Below the pieces are notes generated by a model, which was given only the letters and a program-made list of their open reading frames with translations, ran no database searches and had not been told where the DNA came from. From Molanna angustata (lineage: Eukaryota; Arthropoda; Insecta; Trichoptera; Molannidae), in assembly GCA_963576475.1 (NCBI GenBank), contig OY754969.1, forward strand, positions 27,813,388 through 27,877,387: a stretch of DNA of 64,000 nt. Direction: 5' to 3'. The stretch's first letter is position 1; every line of letters begins with the position of its first letter. Below, one piece after another: positions 46,120 to 58,424 of the stretch. A program made the position numbers and the translations under genes.

Positions 46120-46215
46120 GCTCTATACCGTGGCACAGTTGGTAAGGTGTTTAGTTTCTATTGGGGCGTCCTGGGTTCGATCCCCAGCAGTGGAGAAATT
46201 TATTTACATTAAAAG
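46120..46215 (+). mobile_element. tRNA-derived SINE, fourth family, head only
   Basis: 'ccgtggcacagttggtaagg', then B box 'gggttcgatccccagcagtg' and 'gagaaatttatttaca', matching the reverse of 34255-34340. It is cut off in the body, where the R1-like fragment begins. Confidence 0.75.
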
Positions 46216-46640
46216 CTTACAGAACAAGCCCCACCGAAGCCCTGCCAATTTTGACAGGCTTAACCCCCCTTGATCTTGAAATTCAACGTAGAGGTGCCAA
46301 TTTCAATTCATTGCGAGGCCGTCCTTCTGTTATCGGTGACACTTCTTTTCACCCCCTTAAGAGTCGAACGTCTCGAAGCTCAAACGTGAGCGACACTCTA
46401 CTAAACATTTGGCAAAATCGCTGGACGACCTGTCTAGTTGGTAGAGTTACCTTTTTATTTTTTCCTGACGTGAGGTCGCGACTGAAATCTCCTTGGGTTG
46501 TTCCAGACTTTTGGTTCCAGACTTTTATCTCCATCGCTTCAACGTTGCTCCCTCTTCCTCATGTCAGTTTTGTCAATGTCCGGACCAAACTTCGGATCAC
46601 ATCCTTTGGGAAGATCGGAGCTCCTCGTTGCTGAAAGCTC
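46216..46640 (+). pseudogene. R1-clade LINE, ORF2 C-terminal fragment
   Basis: Encodes AYRTSPTEALPILTGLTPLD, LEIQRRGANFNSLRGRPS and GRVTFLFFPDVRSRL. This parallels the intact LINE's AYRTCATDTLSILTGMAPLD, and GRLTFLFLPDVRTRI at 60972-61255. Past 'VVPDFW' it frameshifts, and the zinc-finger region is degraded ('tcagttttgtcaatgtccgg'). It represents a second, diverged copy of the same or a sister family. Confidence 0.82.
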
Positions 46641-46682
46641 ACCGTCAGTGTGAGTAGACGTGTGTCGCGCGCGTGCTTTTCG

Positions 46683-46730
46683 TTAAGTCCTTGAAAATGC
46701 CTGGTGATATTCAGGCGAAACGTCGGAAGA
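46683..46730 (+). ncRNA. degenerate hammerhead-ribozyme-like motif
   Basis: A perfect 5-bp stem GCCTG (46699-46703) and CAGGC (46712-46716) closes an 8-base loop and is followed at once by GAAAC (46717-46721) and 'gtcgg'. The preceding CTTGAAAAT is where CUGANGA would be, and it is mutated. GAAACGTCGG after a stem is typical of Penelope-like element hammerheads. Probably a relic. Confidence 0.35.
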
Positions 46731-46816
46731 CAAATGGTCTTAGTCAAGACCTACTGACACGGGAAAACCGAGATAAAAATATTATAACATATTTCACCCG
46801 TGAAAACATCAAATAT

Positions 46817-47186
<370 letters not shown>

Positions 47187-47397
47187 GACGTTATTTTGTA
47201 TTTACACGTCACTATTTAATAATTTTAATTTAATGTTTATAAAAATGTCTTAAACGAACGCACTTCGCAATATTGGCAATATTTCTAAAAAAGTTGTAAG
47301 GCGAACACAGCCGTGAACGGATTAGCTAGGCGGGTCGAAATATCTATGCCTTTCTTTTTCAACGCTGACAGCCGACACGAGGTGTCATCGTTCAACT

Positions 47398-47524
47398 ATG
47401 GCCTACGCAAAATTACCCGACAAAGACTCGAAATTTAAATTCAAAGGAGGCTGGGTAAGTTCTCTATCTAATTTCATCGATCCTCGTCTATATAAAATAT
47501 CTGGCATGAGTCACGTTCGCTAAT
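47398..47524 (+). CDS. LTR-embedded micro-ORF with a possible intron
   Basis: ATG at 47398 opens 41 codons starting MAYAKLPDKDSKFKFKGGW and stopping at TAA 47522-47524. After codon 19 there is a strong donor (gtaagt, 47455-47460), and 88 bases later an acceptor (ttcttgcag, ending 47542). Splicing would leave 19 codons plus two and a stop. Since the TATA box lies downstream of the ATG, only transcripts from farther upstream, or from the 3' copy (ATG at 54664), would include it. I do not recognise the peptide. It may be a chance frame, a spliced leader, or host exon sequence captured by the LTR. Confidence 0.35.
47489..47497 (+). promoter_or_regulatory. TATA box candidate in LTR
   Basis: tatataaaa stands in otherwise mixed sequence in the U3-like part of the LTR. 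It is repeated at the same place in the 3' LTR (about 54755-54763). Initiation would fall near 47520. Confidence 0.5.
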
Positions 47525-48304
47525 TTAACTGAATTCTTGCAGGAAATATAACCGCCTCCTTTGCCTTTGACCTTTGTCTTTGTCCTTTGCTTCTTTGTTC
47601 CTTGCTTCCTTGCTTCTTTGCTTTCTTCTTTACTTTCTTTATCTTGTTTGTTCATGCTGTCTTTTCATCATTCTTCAACATTGGTGTACTTTACTATGTA
47701 CACCATGGATGACTGAAAATGAATAATTTTAAATATCATGGTTGGGGCATGCTCATATTTGCACATCATGACTTGATAATGACTAAAACATCTGTAAATT
47801 GCACTTCAAATCGACGTAAATACTACGATGGTAGTTCTCATCACAAAAATTGTATCTGCTGATCATCTTCTAGAAGATGGAAATTCCTAAAACTGTTTCA
47901 TTGCTTGGTTATTATAAAAAAAAAACATATGAAATACTGATATCATTTGAAAATTTAGTTGAATCTGTTTAATTATGTCATGTCTGATATTTCTTTTTAT
48001 TATACACCACATGGTCTAGAAAAACATTTAAAAACTTGCAAATTGTAATTTAAGAATTAAATTATTTTATTAAAATGTCAAATATTTAGCTTAGTTCAGG
48101 TAACGTAGATAACTGTATCATATTTAACACTCCTTGCCAACCATGATATGAATAAATTGTAATGTATTTTGTATTTGTGCGTTTCTTTCATCGCTCAATC
48201 TTACCCACATCATATCTGACTCAGCTTTCATGTTTTCCTTGCTGTTGTATTGAACAGAAAATTCTTATTTGATACTTAAATATATTCTTTTTTTTGTCTT
48301 AATC

Positions 48305-48310
48305 AATAAA
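48305..48310 (+). terminator. polyadenylation signal candidate in LTR
   Basis: AATAAA in 'aatcaataaacaacacgc'. The equivalent in the 3' LTR is at 55571-55576 and would end element transcripts. Confidence 0.5.
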
Positions 48311-48453
48311 CAACACGCTCTGAGATACTGAGATATTTGCATTATTTTATACGAGTCTCATTGCAATATCGCTGACTGCTGGTAGTAAGGTTTTATGGTG
48401 AGTATACTTTTAGCTTCTCTTTTTTCTTTTCTCATACACCACCATACCTTGCA

Positions 48454-51047
48454 ATTGTCGGCCCAAAGTGGGGCAGGATTTTTTAAAAAATTGAAGAGCG
48501 CGGACTATTAGGATTTAAATTCCATTTGTATTTTTTATTTTTATTGATTGTAAGACTGGCGCCCATTCTATAACTCTTTTTAAAGTCAGATGTTTGTGTG
48601 GGACAGATTAGTGTTTGTAGAGAACGTAAAATTGATAATTAGTTCGTATACTTTGTGGTAGCGATTCCTTTCCTTCCTTAAACCCATCCTTAATCTGAGG
48701 ACTGCGCAGAATCCATCGTCATGAAAGCCGAGCTGTGAGATTATATTCAGGAGATGACCAGAAGTCAACCAAACTATTTCTAGAAAGTGTGGAAGAGCCC
48801 ATTATGACCAGTCTTATTCGAGAAATACCATTCAAGAAATCTACTCAATCAGGTTGTATTGTAAACTAATAAATAATTAAATGTCGTGAGGACTATAACA
48901 TAAAAATTCACTTTCTTTTCAGTACAAAACTTGAGTTGTCATCAATTATAATTAATGTCTATTTTTTTGGAAATCTATAAATTGATTAGAATTATTTTTC
49001 TGATTTCATAATTAAAATGTCACATTTTAACTGAACATGCATAATGAGGATATCAATTTTTTTATAATTGAAACTGTCTTCAAAAAACATCAGGTTGTAT
49101 AATTTTAATTTGTCGTTGGACTGTGCTAAATGTTATTTCATGTTTGGTTTGCATTTTTAATGTTGAATACCTATGTTATAGATAAAAAAATATGAATCTT
49201 TATAAGCGTTGTAATTTCCTTTTTGCTAACATACAACATAGTATACATTTTTCTTGGGTCGGTCATAAAATTTGAACTTGTAAAAAATAATTATAAAAAT
49301 CATATGTTGGGTAGAAATTAATTAGGAGATTGTTGTGGTAATTACCAAAAGAAGTCTGTCTGATACCTGCATACAATCAACATTGTTGCATGGCAGTTAA
49401 TATTTTTTTCTTGTAACAAGTGAAAATAATCAATGTCTTTTTAAATAATGATATTATTGATATAATACTCTTCGTTAATAAGAAAAAAGTTTTCTCAATT
49501 CATGTTGAATGAATATAATTAAAAGGAAATGGTGTTTTAAAACAATTTGAGTTTTTATTCTCTGTTGGGGACATGTGTTTTTTTTCTCAATTTTGATGTT
49601 AAAAGTTCAGCTTTGTTGTATAAAATAATAACTGAAAATGTTCTTTTAAATTGAATCTCAAATCAATGTGTGCTATAGGGAGTTTTGTTTATGATTGTAA
49701 TGAATATGCAATTAAATATTTTCACTTTTACAGATGGAATGTGTTGGTGAATTCTATGAAATATTTTTTGGGAATGCTGAATTTGAATCTGCTGTATAAT
49801 CACAAAAAATCAAGGCTCGGAGAGATGATATTTCTATATGGATTTTGGTCTATTTCTTATTTAAGGTATTCCATGTTTATTAATTTGGTCTGACATAAAC
49901 TTATGATGTAATATGGTCATCTCTGAGAATGATTTAGTTTGAATTTACCAAATGTAATGTTGCTTCTTGATGATAATAACTTCATTTTTATATGGAAATG
50001 AGTCTTGTTTCTAATATGAATAAATTGTTTAATGTTTCATATTATATTTATGTTGTCTAATGTGTGGTACACAGTATCGACCTACAACAACATGTTACGC
50101 TGGTTATTCAATAGAAATTAATGTTAATAATTCAGAAATGTTATGGAACTCATCGTTCAAATGATAGAATCTTTTATGTATAACAATACACTTTTTGTAT
50201 AATCTATTTGACATTTTACTGACTATAATCATTGTAGTTTATTTTAGAAATGATTAACAATCATTAAAATTAATGTCGGGGATATAATACTGTTTTGAAG
50301 TTAAAATAAATGAAAATTAATTATATTCTTTTGTCAAAAGTGTAATTAACGCCATCTATACGGCGGGAGGAAAACTTATGTAGTTGCATGACTACTCGTG
50401 CTGCAACTAAATAGTTGGTTCTGAGTTATGAAATATTTGTAATTGTTAGATATGATTGTATATTGATTGGAAATAATGTAGCGTGTACTAATATGTTAAT
50501 TTTATAAAGAAACTCTTCTTTTTTTGTAATTGTCATACACATTACAAAGATTATTGTTTTCGGTACGAATAATTAATCATGTTGTATCAAATCATCCTAT
50601 ATTGTGAGTAATAAGCTGATGTTATAAAATCATTCGTACGTTTCTGTACTTTCTTTTGACATTTCCACAATATAATATTTCTTTAAAAATGGAACGTATA
50701 GATGACGAGTCAATTACAGGGATGAAATTATATTACGGTGTAGTGCGGTGTCGGATTTTTGGATAGGCTTTGGATGGACAGATTTCTGTTTAATAATCTT
50801 GTTCAGCCTTGGGTGTTCAACTGTTTGGCATTGGGCGCACGGTGATGATTTCAATTTTTTTGTATTTGAACAAGTGGCGAACAAATCCAACATTATGCTT
50901 TTAAATTTGATTAATTTGATTTTGAAATCAACTTTCTTGGGAATATAGTTTTTAATTGATTAATACTCTGCTTAAAGTTTTGAAGTAGTTACTGAGTTTT
51001 GAATTTATAGCTTTATGAAAATTATAAATTGATGATTTCATCAAAGT
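48454..51047. other. LTR element interior, 5' part, non-coding
   Basis: AT-rich with stops in all frames. A short frame at about 48742-48869 reads YSGDDQKSTKLFLESVEE. This faintly recalls the F.GD...L..FL pattern of gypsy Gag proteins, but it is too short to call. No RT or protease motif. Confidence 0.45.
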
Positions 51048-51524
51048 ATGCTGTTGCGTTATATGAATGGTACAGTGAATATCTCAACGGGATATACACC
51101 TTATTTTCTTTTTCACGGTCGTGAACAAATTCTGTCAGGTGAGATGCATCAAAGGTATCAACCTGGACCCATCTCAGTAGATGACATGCAAATAGAAAAG
51201 CCCCATGATTATGCTGAAATGCTAGATGAATTAAGAATTATTTTTTTTGAAGTTCAGAAGAATCTTATGTCAGCTTTTAAACGCAATGCCACTTTGTATA
51301 ACAAAAATAGGGTCGAACGCTCTTATAATGTAGGTGACTTTGTCTACCGGAGAAATTTTGTAAACTCCAAAGGCGCTGAATTCTTTTCATCAAAATTAGC
51401 TCCACGCTTTGTTAGAAACAAAATTATAGCAAAAATATCACCTGTAGTTTATACATTAGCGAATGAACAAAATAAGTCTGTAGGGAACTTTCACATTAAG
51501 GATCTCTTAAAACCAGATTAATAT
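51048..51524 (+). pseudogene. gypsy integrase C-terminal segment
   Basis: 157 codons, undamaged. They contain GTVNISTGYTPYFLFHGRE (end of the integrase core, where families read N...H.STG.SPFFL.YGR), YNKNRVERSYNVGDFVYRR (the GD.V.RR module), SSKLAPRF, and NFHIKDLLKP (the H.KDLKP end). Active-site residues of the D-D-E core lie upstream and are absent, so this is not an enzyme. In autonomous relatives it would be the last part of Pol. Its frame is still open, which fits the recent origin of the copy's source. Confidence 0.82.
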
Positions 51525-52430
51525 TAAATTTTTTTGATGTCTGTATCATCAGTATGATACAACGGTATCATATAATTTGTATGTTTTCATTGCCAATACA
51601 TGACATCCATATCTGCTTAATGTTATTATCATTCTCAGGATATAATATGTCAGATGACCAAATTAATCAAACATTGATAAATGTTTACACTGTAAATATA
51701 CTGTTTTTTATAATGAGAAATTTCTCGAGGAACATATTGGTACTCTGATGGCATATGTTTAATATGATGGGTTCCTCGACAAATTTAAATTTAATTATAT
51801 TGTGGGGAATGCTGTGATGGAGTATTTCTTCACAATATTGAGATGTCATATACTTTTGTTTTCATTCAGATGAGTTAGTTCTATTTTTATGTCAAAATTT
51901 GTAGAGCTACATTGTACTTGCTTTTTTATATTAAAATGTTATCCTATATTGTTTAGAGGTTGGACTATAAAACTGATATTTTCCAAGGAAAATTGTCTAG
52001 TATATGTCATACAGATTGTGTTGATGGTAAATATGATCCTGAATGAAAACCTAAGTATATCAATTTGATAAAAGTTTATATCTAGAGCTCCTTTTTGTTT
52101 CATGTAGGTTACTGTATAATATGTAATGTTCTTGTTTATGAATACCAATTTCATATTGTAATATGAAATTGATTGTTATATGTCATGGTATAACTTAAAA
52201 TACTGAAATGCCACTATATTCTGTTTTTTTTATTACAATAATAGGAAATTTATTTGATAATTCACTCATTTTTCTACCATATAAGAGTTATATCTATGGT
52301 ATCACGTGCATGGAATGCCATGGTCTTCTTCCAGATAACTGTGCCGACCAACTCAGTTATCGTAGACTGCATCTGGAGATTTAGTTTGGTCAACTAGATG
52401 TCTGATGTAATCAAAACGAAGAGACACTGA
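51525..52430. other. LTR element interior, non-coding
   Basis: AT-rich; no open frame of note. Confidence 0.45.
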
Positions 52431-53100
52431 TCATTGTCTGTCACATGAAATACATGAGGTGACACGCTTGGTGTGCGATAGAAGAAATTACAAATTGTTG
52501 AACGTTATAAATTTTCTCAAATCTTATCATTCTGTAAACTATTTTTTATAACCTTGCATGGACTAGTGTCCTTAATCATAACAAAGAGACACTGTCACAT
52601 GAGATACATGAGGTGACACGCTTGGTGTGCGATAGAAGAAATTACAAATTGTTGAACGTTATAAATTTTCTCAAATCTTATCATTCTGTAAACTATTTTT
52701 TATAACCTTGCATGGACTAGTGTCCTTAATCATAACAAAGAGACACTGTCACATGAGATACATGAGCTGACACACTTGGTGTGCGATAGAAGAAATTACA
52801 AATTGTTGAACGTTATAAATTTTCTCAAATCTTATCATTCTGTAGACTATTTTTTATAACCTTGCATGGACTAGTGTCCTTAATCATAACAAAGAGACAC
52901 TGTCACATGAGATACATGAGGTGACACACTTGGTGTGCGATATTCTTGTCATTTTGTAGATTATTTTTATATAATTTTGTATGTACTAGTGTCCTTAATC
53001 ATGACGAAGTGACACTGCTACATGACATACATGAGGAGACACACTTGCTGTGCAATAGAAAGAGTTACAATTTATTAGACGTTATAAATTTTTATTAAAT
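52431..53100 (+). repeat. 154-bp tandem repeat inside the LTR element
   Basis: The string 'gacac(g/a)c.tggtgtgcgat' recurs at 52461, 52615, 52769 and 52923 with an exact 154-base step, and again at 53038 after a shortened unit. Units include 'ctagtgtccttaatcat' and 'gagacactgtcacatgaga'. Three units are nearly identical. No coding. Confidence 0.92.
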
Positions 53101-54449
53101 TTAGTCATTAGATATTACATTTTTGATGTTCTGTCTAGCTGATGCTTTTATGTATGACATATTGGGTAATCTATTACCAAACCTGATCTCTAATACCATG
53201 ATATATAACAACATTTTAGTTAAGATTGAATTCTGTTATGATCAAAATAGTGTAATGCAAATTCAATACTGGACCTATCACATTCTTGAAATATTAATTT
53301 TAAAATTGCATTATATTATTATTTGCTATGGAGAAATAAGATGCTGGTATGAAATTTCTTTTGTTTAATATAAAAATGTTTTTCATCTGGGATCAAAGTG
53401 GATAAATTTTATGCATTTATCTTCCCGATGAATTTTCTTATCATGGGTAAGGTGTTTATAGGAGGTACTCATGATAACTGATGTTTATAGTTATTGATAA
53501 TGATTATTGAAATAATGATATTTTACATTTGCTATGTCTGACACATAAATCTTTCATAGACAAATTTACATGTTAGCTTTCACATTTCTTGGCTTACAAT
53601 TAAGACTTACATGTATGATACTGAGCTAAGCTCACAATTTGATATGATGACTATGATGCTGTTTTAACTGGGAAAATATTCTGAACTTTAAATTTTCCCT
53701 ATGATGAAATTTTTTTTATCGTGAGTTAAGGTGTTTATAGGATGGACTCACGATAACTGTATCACGCTTGAAGATACATGGTATCTGAGTGATTCTGTTT
53801 CAACATGAGAGCCTCTTCCGCAGATTCTAGCTCACAATGAGAATTAGCACAAATGATAGCTAATCCAAGCTCACAATATGGAGACAAGACGAAAAGCTAA
53901 GATGGGGTTTCCTTAGTTTTCCATTGATTAAAAAATAATGAACGCTTCTCGGGAGTGTCATTGAAGGGGTTAAATAATCAAACGTGAGTGGACTGAAAAC
54001 GTTCACCACCAGATCTGTAAATACTGTATTATAATTGTTATTACGTCTGTTTTATGAACAGAGGGGTTTCATTTAAATGAATAGTAATCTTGACAGCAAG
54101 TATGTCAAAATTTGGAATTTTTATTTAATATGAAAATTTTCTGTTTCAGCTAGTTTAAGAATTTTATATATTTTTATGGTGGATAATTTTTGTTATTTTT
54201 TATTATGTAACTGTTCCAGATCTGCCACCAGTTATTTAAATGACAAGGATATGTCGTTATCAGCGACATAGACTTATGTCATTTGAACTCTAACATTTTC
54301 CTTATCCTTAAATTGTAGGTGTTTTTCCTCGCGGGATTCGGTTGAGTTGGAGAACATGGGACTTATGCCAGTTATATTCACTAATTTCTGTTTTTCAAAT
54401 TTACTATCAAAACACTTTTTTTTTCTTTTTCTTGTTAACAGAGGAGGTA
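53101..54449. other. LTR element interior, 3' part, with purine tract
   Basis: AT-rich with no genes. A pair of similar segments around 'tatcatgggtaaggtgttta' (53439) and 'tatcgtgagttaaggtgttt' (53716) suggests another old duplication. It ends with 'cagaggaggta' (54439-54449), the probable polypurine primer for plus-strand synthesis. Confidence 0.5.
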
Positions 54450-56160
<1,711 letters not shown>

Positions 56161-57119
56161 GCTGGAAACACAGTATGGTTAGTTGGAAGAAGCAATTATA
56201 CATCAATAGCACTTGAGTTAAAACTTAACAATAGATTGGTACTAGTTTCGGCAGAGCACTCCTCCAAGTATACATATTATAACTGATCTGCTCGAAACTA
56301 GTATTAGTGATTTTTTATTCTTTAAATACTTACTAACAATTAACACTACTTACTAACAATTAACAGCCAGTTTCTTCTTTATGATTTCAATTATCGAAAC
56401 ATTCAAAATACTCTATCACATCGTTAAATATTATTTAAATCATGATGTACATATATGAGGTAAAAGGGATTAACATAACTATGGATTTAGGGATTGCCAA
56501 ACTTTCATGAGGAAGAAAAAATGTTCGTAAACTTAGTATAATATAGTGGAGTGCTTAGGGTTGACCACAAGACAATTATTTTTTATAATTTGATTAGATT
56601 ATGCAAACATAGGGGTACTTACTCACATCTATTGAAAGCCGATTTCGTTTCATCAGAAACAATTGTAATATGTTTTTACCACCAGCCAATTCTTTTATTA
56701 GAGATTATTTCTGAATACCGTCACTTTATAACGATAATAATATCGCTTTTATTATTTTCTCAGAAACATATAACACCAAAATCGATTTTCGATACATTAA
56801 AGTGATATATAATAACACTTATTTAATGTAACTATAAGACCAGTGATGAAAACCAATCATTGCTAAATTACCACTTTAGTTTCTCGAAGTGATAAAAGAA
56901 AGAAAAATGAATGTAGATTTTTTTTATTCTCACATACATTTGTAAACATTTTATTCTATATTTAGACGTTTTTATACTTCATATTATATTTTAAGTTGCA
57001 TCTTTATATTTTAGAATGTAATATAGATTGGCGAATTTGATTTTATGGCATATACTATGAATTCAGTGAACTTCGAACTAGCTTGAAATCTATTAGTTAT
57101 CCATGGCCAAATTATTTTC
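56161..57119. other. AT-rich DNA with one inverted motif pair
   Basis: 'ggttagttggaagaagcaat' at 56178 is a SINE-tail match. At 56240-56310 'tactagtttcggcagagc' and 'tctgctcgaaactagta' are inverse to each other. A family X tail-like string is at 56551. No gene. Confidence 0.45.
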
Positions 57120-57266
57120 ATAGTAAGTTTCGCTAATGACTCTCCTCCCAGTTCAAGAACCAGAACTTTTAGTCCTTCTGTCGTCCCTTCCTCCCTTGCC
57201 TCCATAAAACCTCCTCCCCTGCCCTTGTCATCTGCAGTCCCTGCCCCGACCACTGAATCCGAGAAT

Positions 57267-58424
57267 ATGAGTTCAGACTCTGATACAGAAGATGAGCGAG
57301 AAAATGATTATTTGCCATCTTCTAAAATAGAAGCAGCCTACGTATGCCTGAGTAATGTTCAAGACATTGTGGAAAAACACTCAAAAATTTCGAAGTCGCA
57401 TCTCATTCGAGTTGGTCGTGAAGCTCAGCGCCTATTATCAATTATTGGTGATCTGTCGACTGAGTTGGCGGAAGCAAGAGGCGTCATATCTTGCCTGAAA
57501 ACAACGATTTCCAGCCGAGATGAAAAAATCTTGCATCTGTGTGAGAAAATTGATACCACTGAGACACAGATTGCACCGGTAATGAATAAAATTGCCGATA
57601 AACTCAACGACCGCCCGACCTCCCTGTATGCCACGCAAGTGACAGGTCCACCGCCCTTATCCAAGGGAGGATTTCCTGCACTCCCTGCAAAACCTGCCGT
57701 CTGCATTTTTCCCACAAACGATGAAGTCAAGTCATCGATGGAAACCAGGAAAATGCTGAATGCAGCCATTAAGCCTTCCGACGTAGGTGCTCGCGTCACA
57801 AGTGTACGTACCATAAGAGGTCACGGCGTTGTTGTTAACACGGCCACCACGGAAGACTCAATCAAGTTGCTGAATGCCCCGGCAATAAAAGCATCAACGA
57901 CCTTGACCGCACGACTCGCTACCAAGAGACAACCTCGTGTGAGGTTTAGTCATGTGCCACGGGACCTGTCTAATGACGAATTTTTAGAGATAGTTGCAGA
58001 GAATACAAAAGAGCATGCCATTAAAACTGCAGTATTCAGTCATCTAACAGGACCTACAGTTGGCCCGACTTGCGATAGAGTCTTTTCAGTACCTGCTGCC
58101 GTTCGCCATAGCCTCATCAATTTAGGAAAGGTGTATGTGGACTGGAATGTCTGTCGTGTTACAGATTTTCTTCCAGTCAGTATTTGCGGGCGTTGTCGAA
58201 TGTACGGCCATGGTTCAAAAACTTGCAAAGAACCCGTCAGATGCTCACATTGTGCTTCAACGGAACACGTTTACGTGTCATGTCCGAATAGAGCCAATCA
58301 ACCCACATGCGCTGTTTGTAAGTTATTTAACAAACCAGCAGTACACCGATCAGGCACTAATGACTGTCCAGCTTATCAAGCAACAGTCAGCAGAGCTTTA
58401 CTCAATATTGACTATGGCGTGTAA
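57267..58424 (+). CDS. R1-clade LINE ORF1 protein (RNA-binding, Gag-like)
   Basis: 385 residues from the first ATG; an in-frame open region extends to 57087 without another ATG. ORF1 proteins of this clade coat the element RNA to form the retrotransposition particle. The N-terminus is acidic (SSDSDTEDERENDY), a helical region follows, and a central domain contains VRFSHVPRDL. Three zinc knuckles close the protein: CGRCRMYGHGSKTC from residue 307 (CX2CX4HX4C), CSHCASTEHVYVSC, and a wider CAVC...H...C. The stop overlaps the start of ORF2 by 11 bases. It is somewhat short for R1 ORF1 proteins, which supports a missing N-terminus. Confidence 0.87.
   Translation: MSSDSDTEDERENDYLPSSKIEAAYVCLSNVQDIVEKHSKISKSHLIRVGREAQRLLSIIGDLSTELAEARGVISCLKTTISSRDEKILHLCEKIDTTETQIAPVMNKIADKLNDRPTSLYATQVTGPPPLSKGGFPALPAKPAVCIFPTNDEVKSSMETRKMLNAAIKPSDVGARVTSVRTIRGHGVVVNTATTEDSIKLLNAPAIKASTTLTARLATKRQPRVRFSHVPRDLSNDEFLEIVAENTKEHAIKTAVFSHLTGPTVGPTCDRVFSVPAAVRHSLINLGKVYVDWNVCRVTDFLPVSICGRCRMYGHGSKTCKEPVRCSHCASTEHVYVSCPNRANQPTCAVCKLFNKPAVHRSGTNDCPAYQATVSRALLNIDYGV

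Noticed and set aside
50748..50948. A membrane-protein-like frame inside the LTR element
   Set aside because: Short, T-rich composition gives hydrophobic residues by chance. There is no env-like motif or length.
57011..57814. Minus-strand frames opposite ORF1
   Set aside because: Shadow frames of the LINE coding sequence without motifs. The same applies to those opposite ORF2.
58135..58413. N-terminal extension of ORF2 back to 58135
   Set aside because: The frame is open but overlaps ORF1's zinc-knuckle coding region. Homology to the endonuclease starts after the ATG at 58414.
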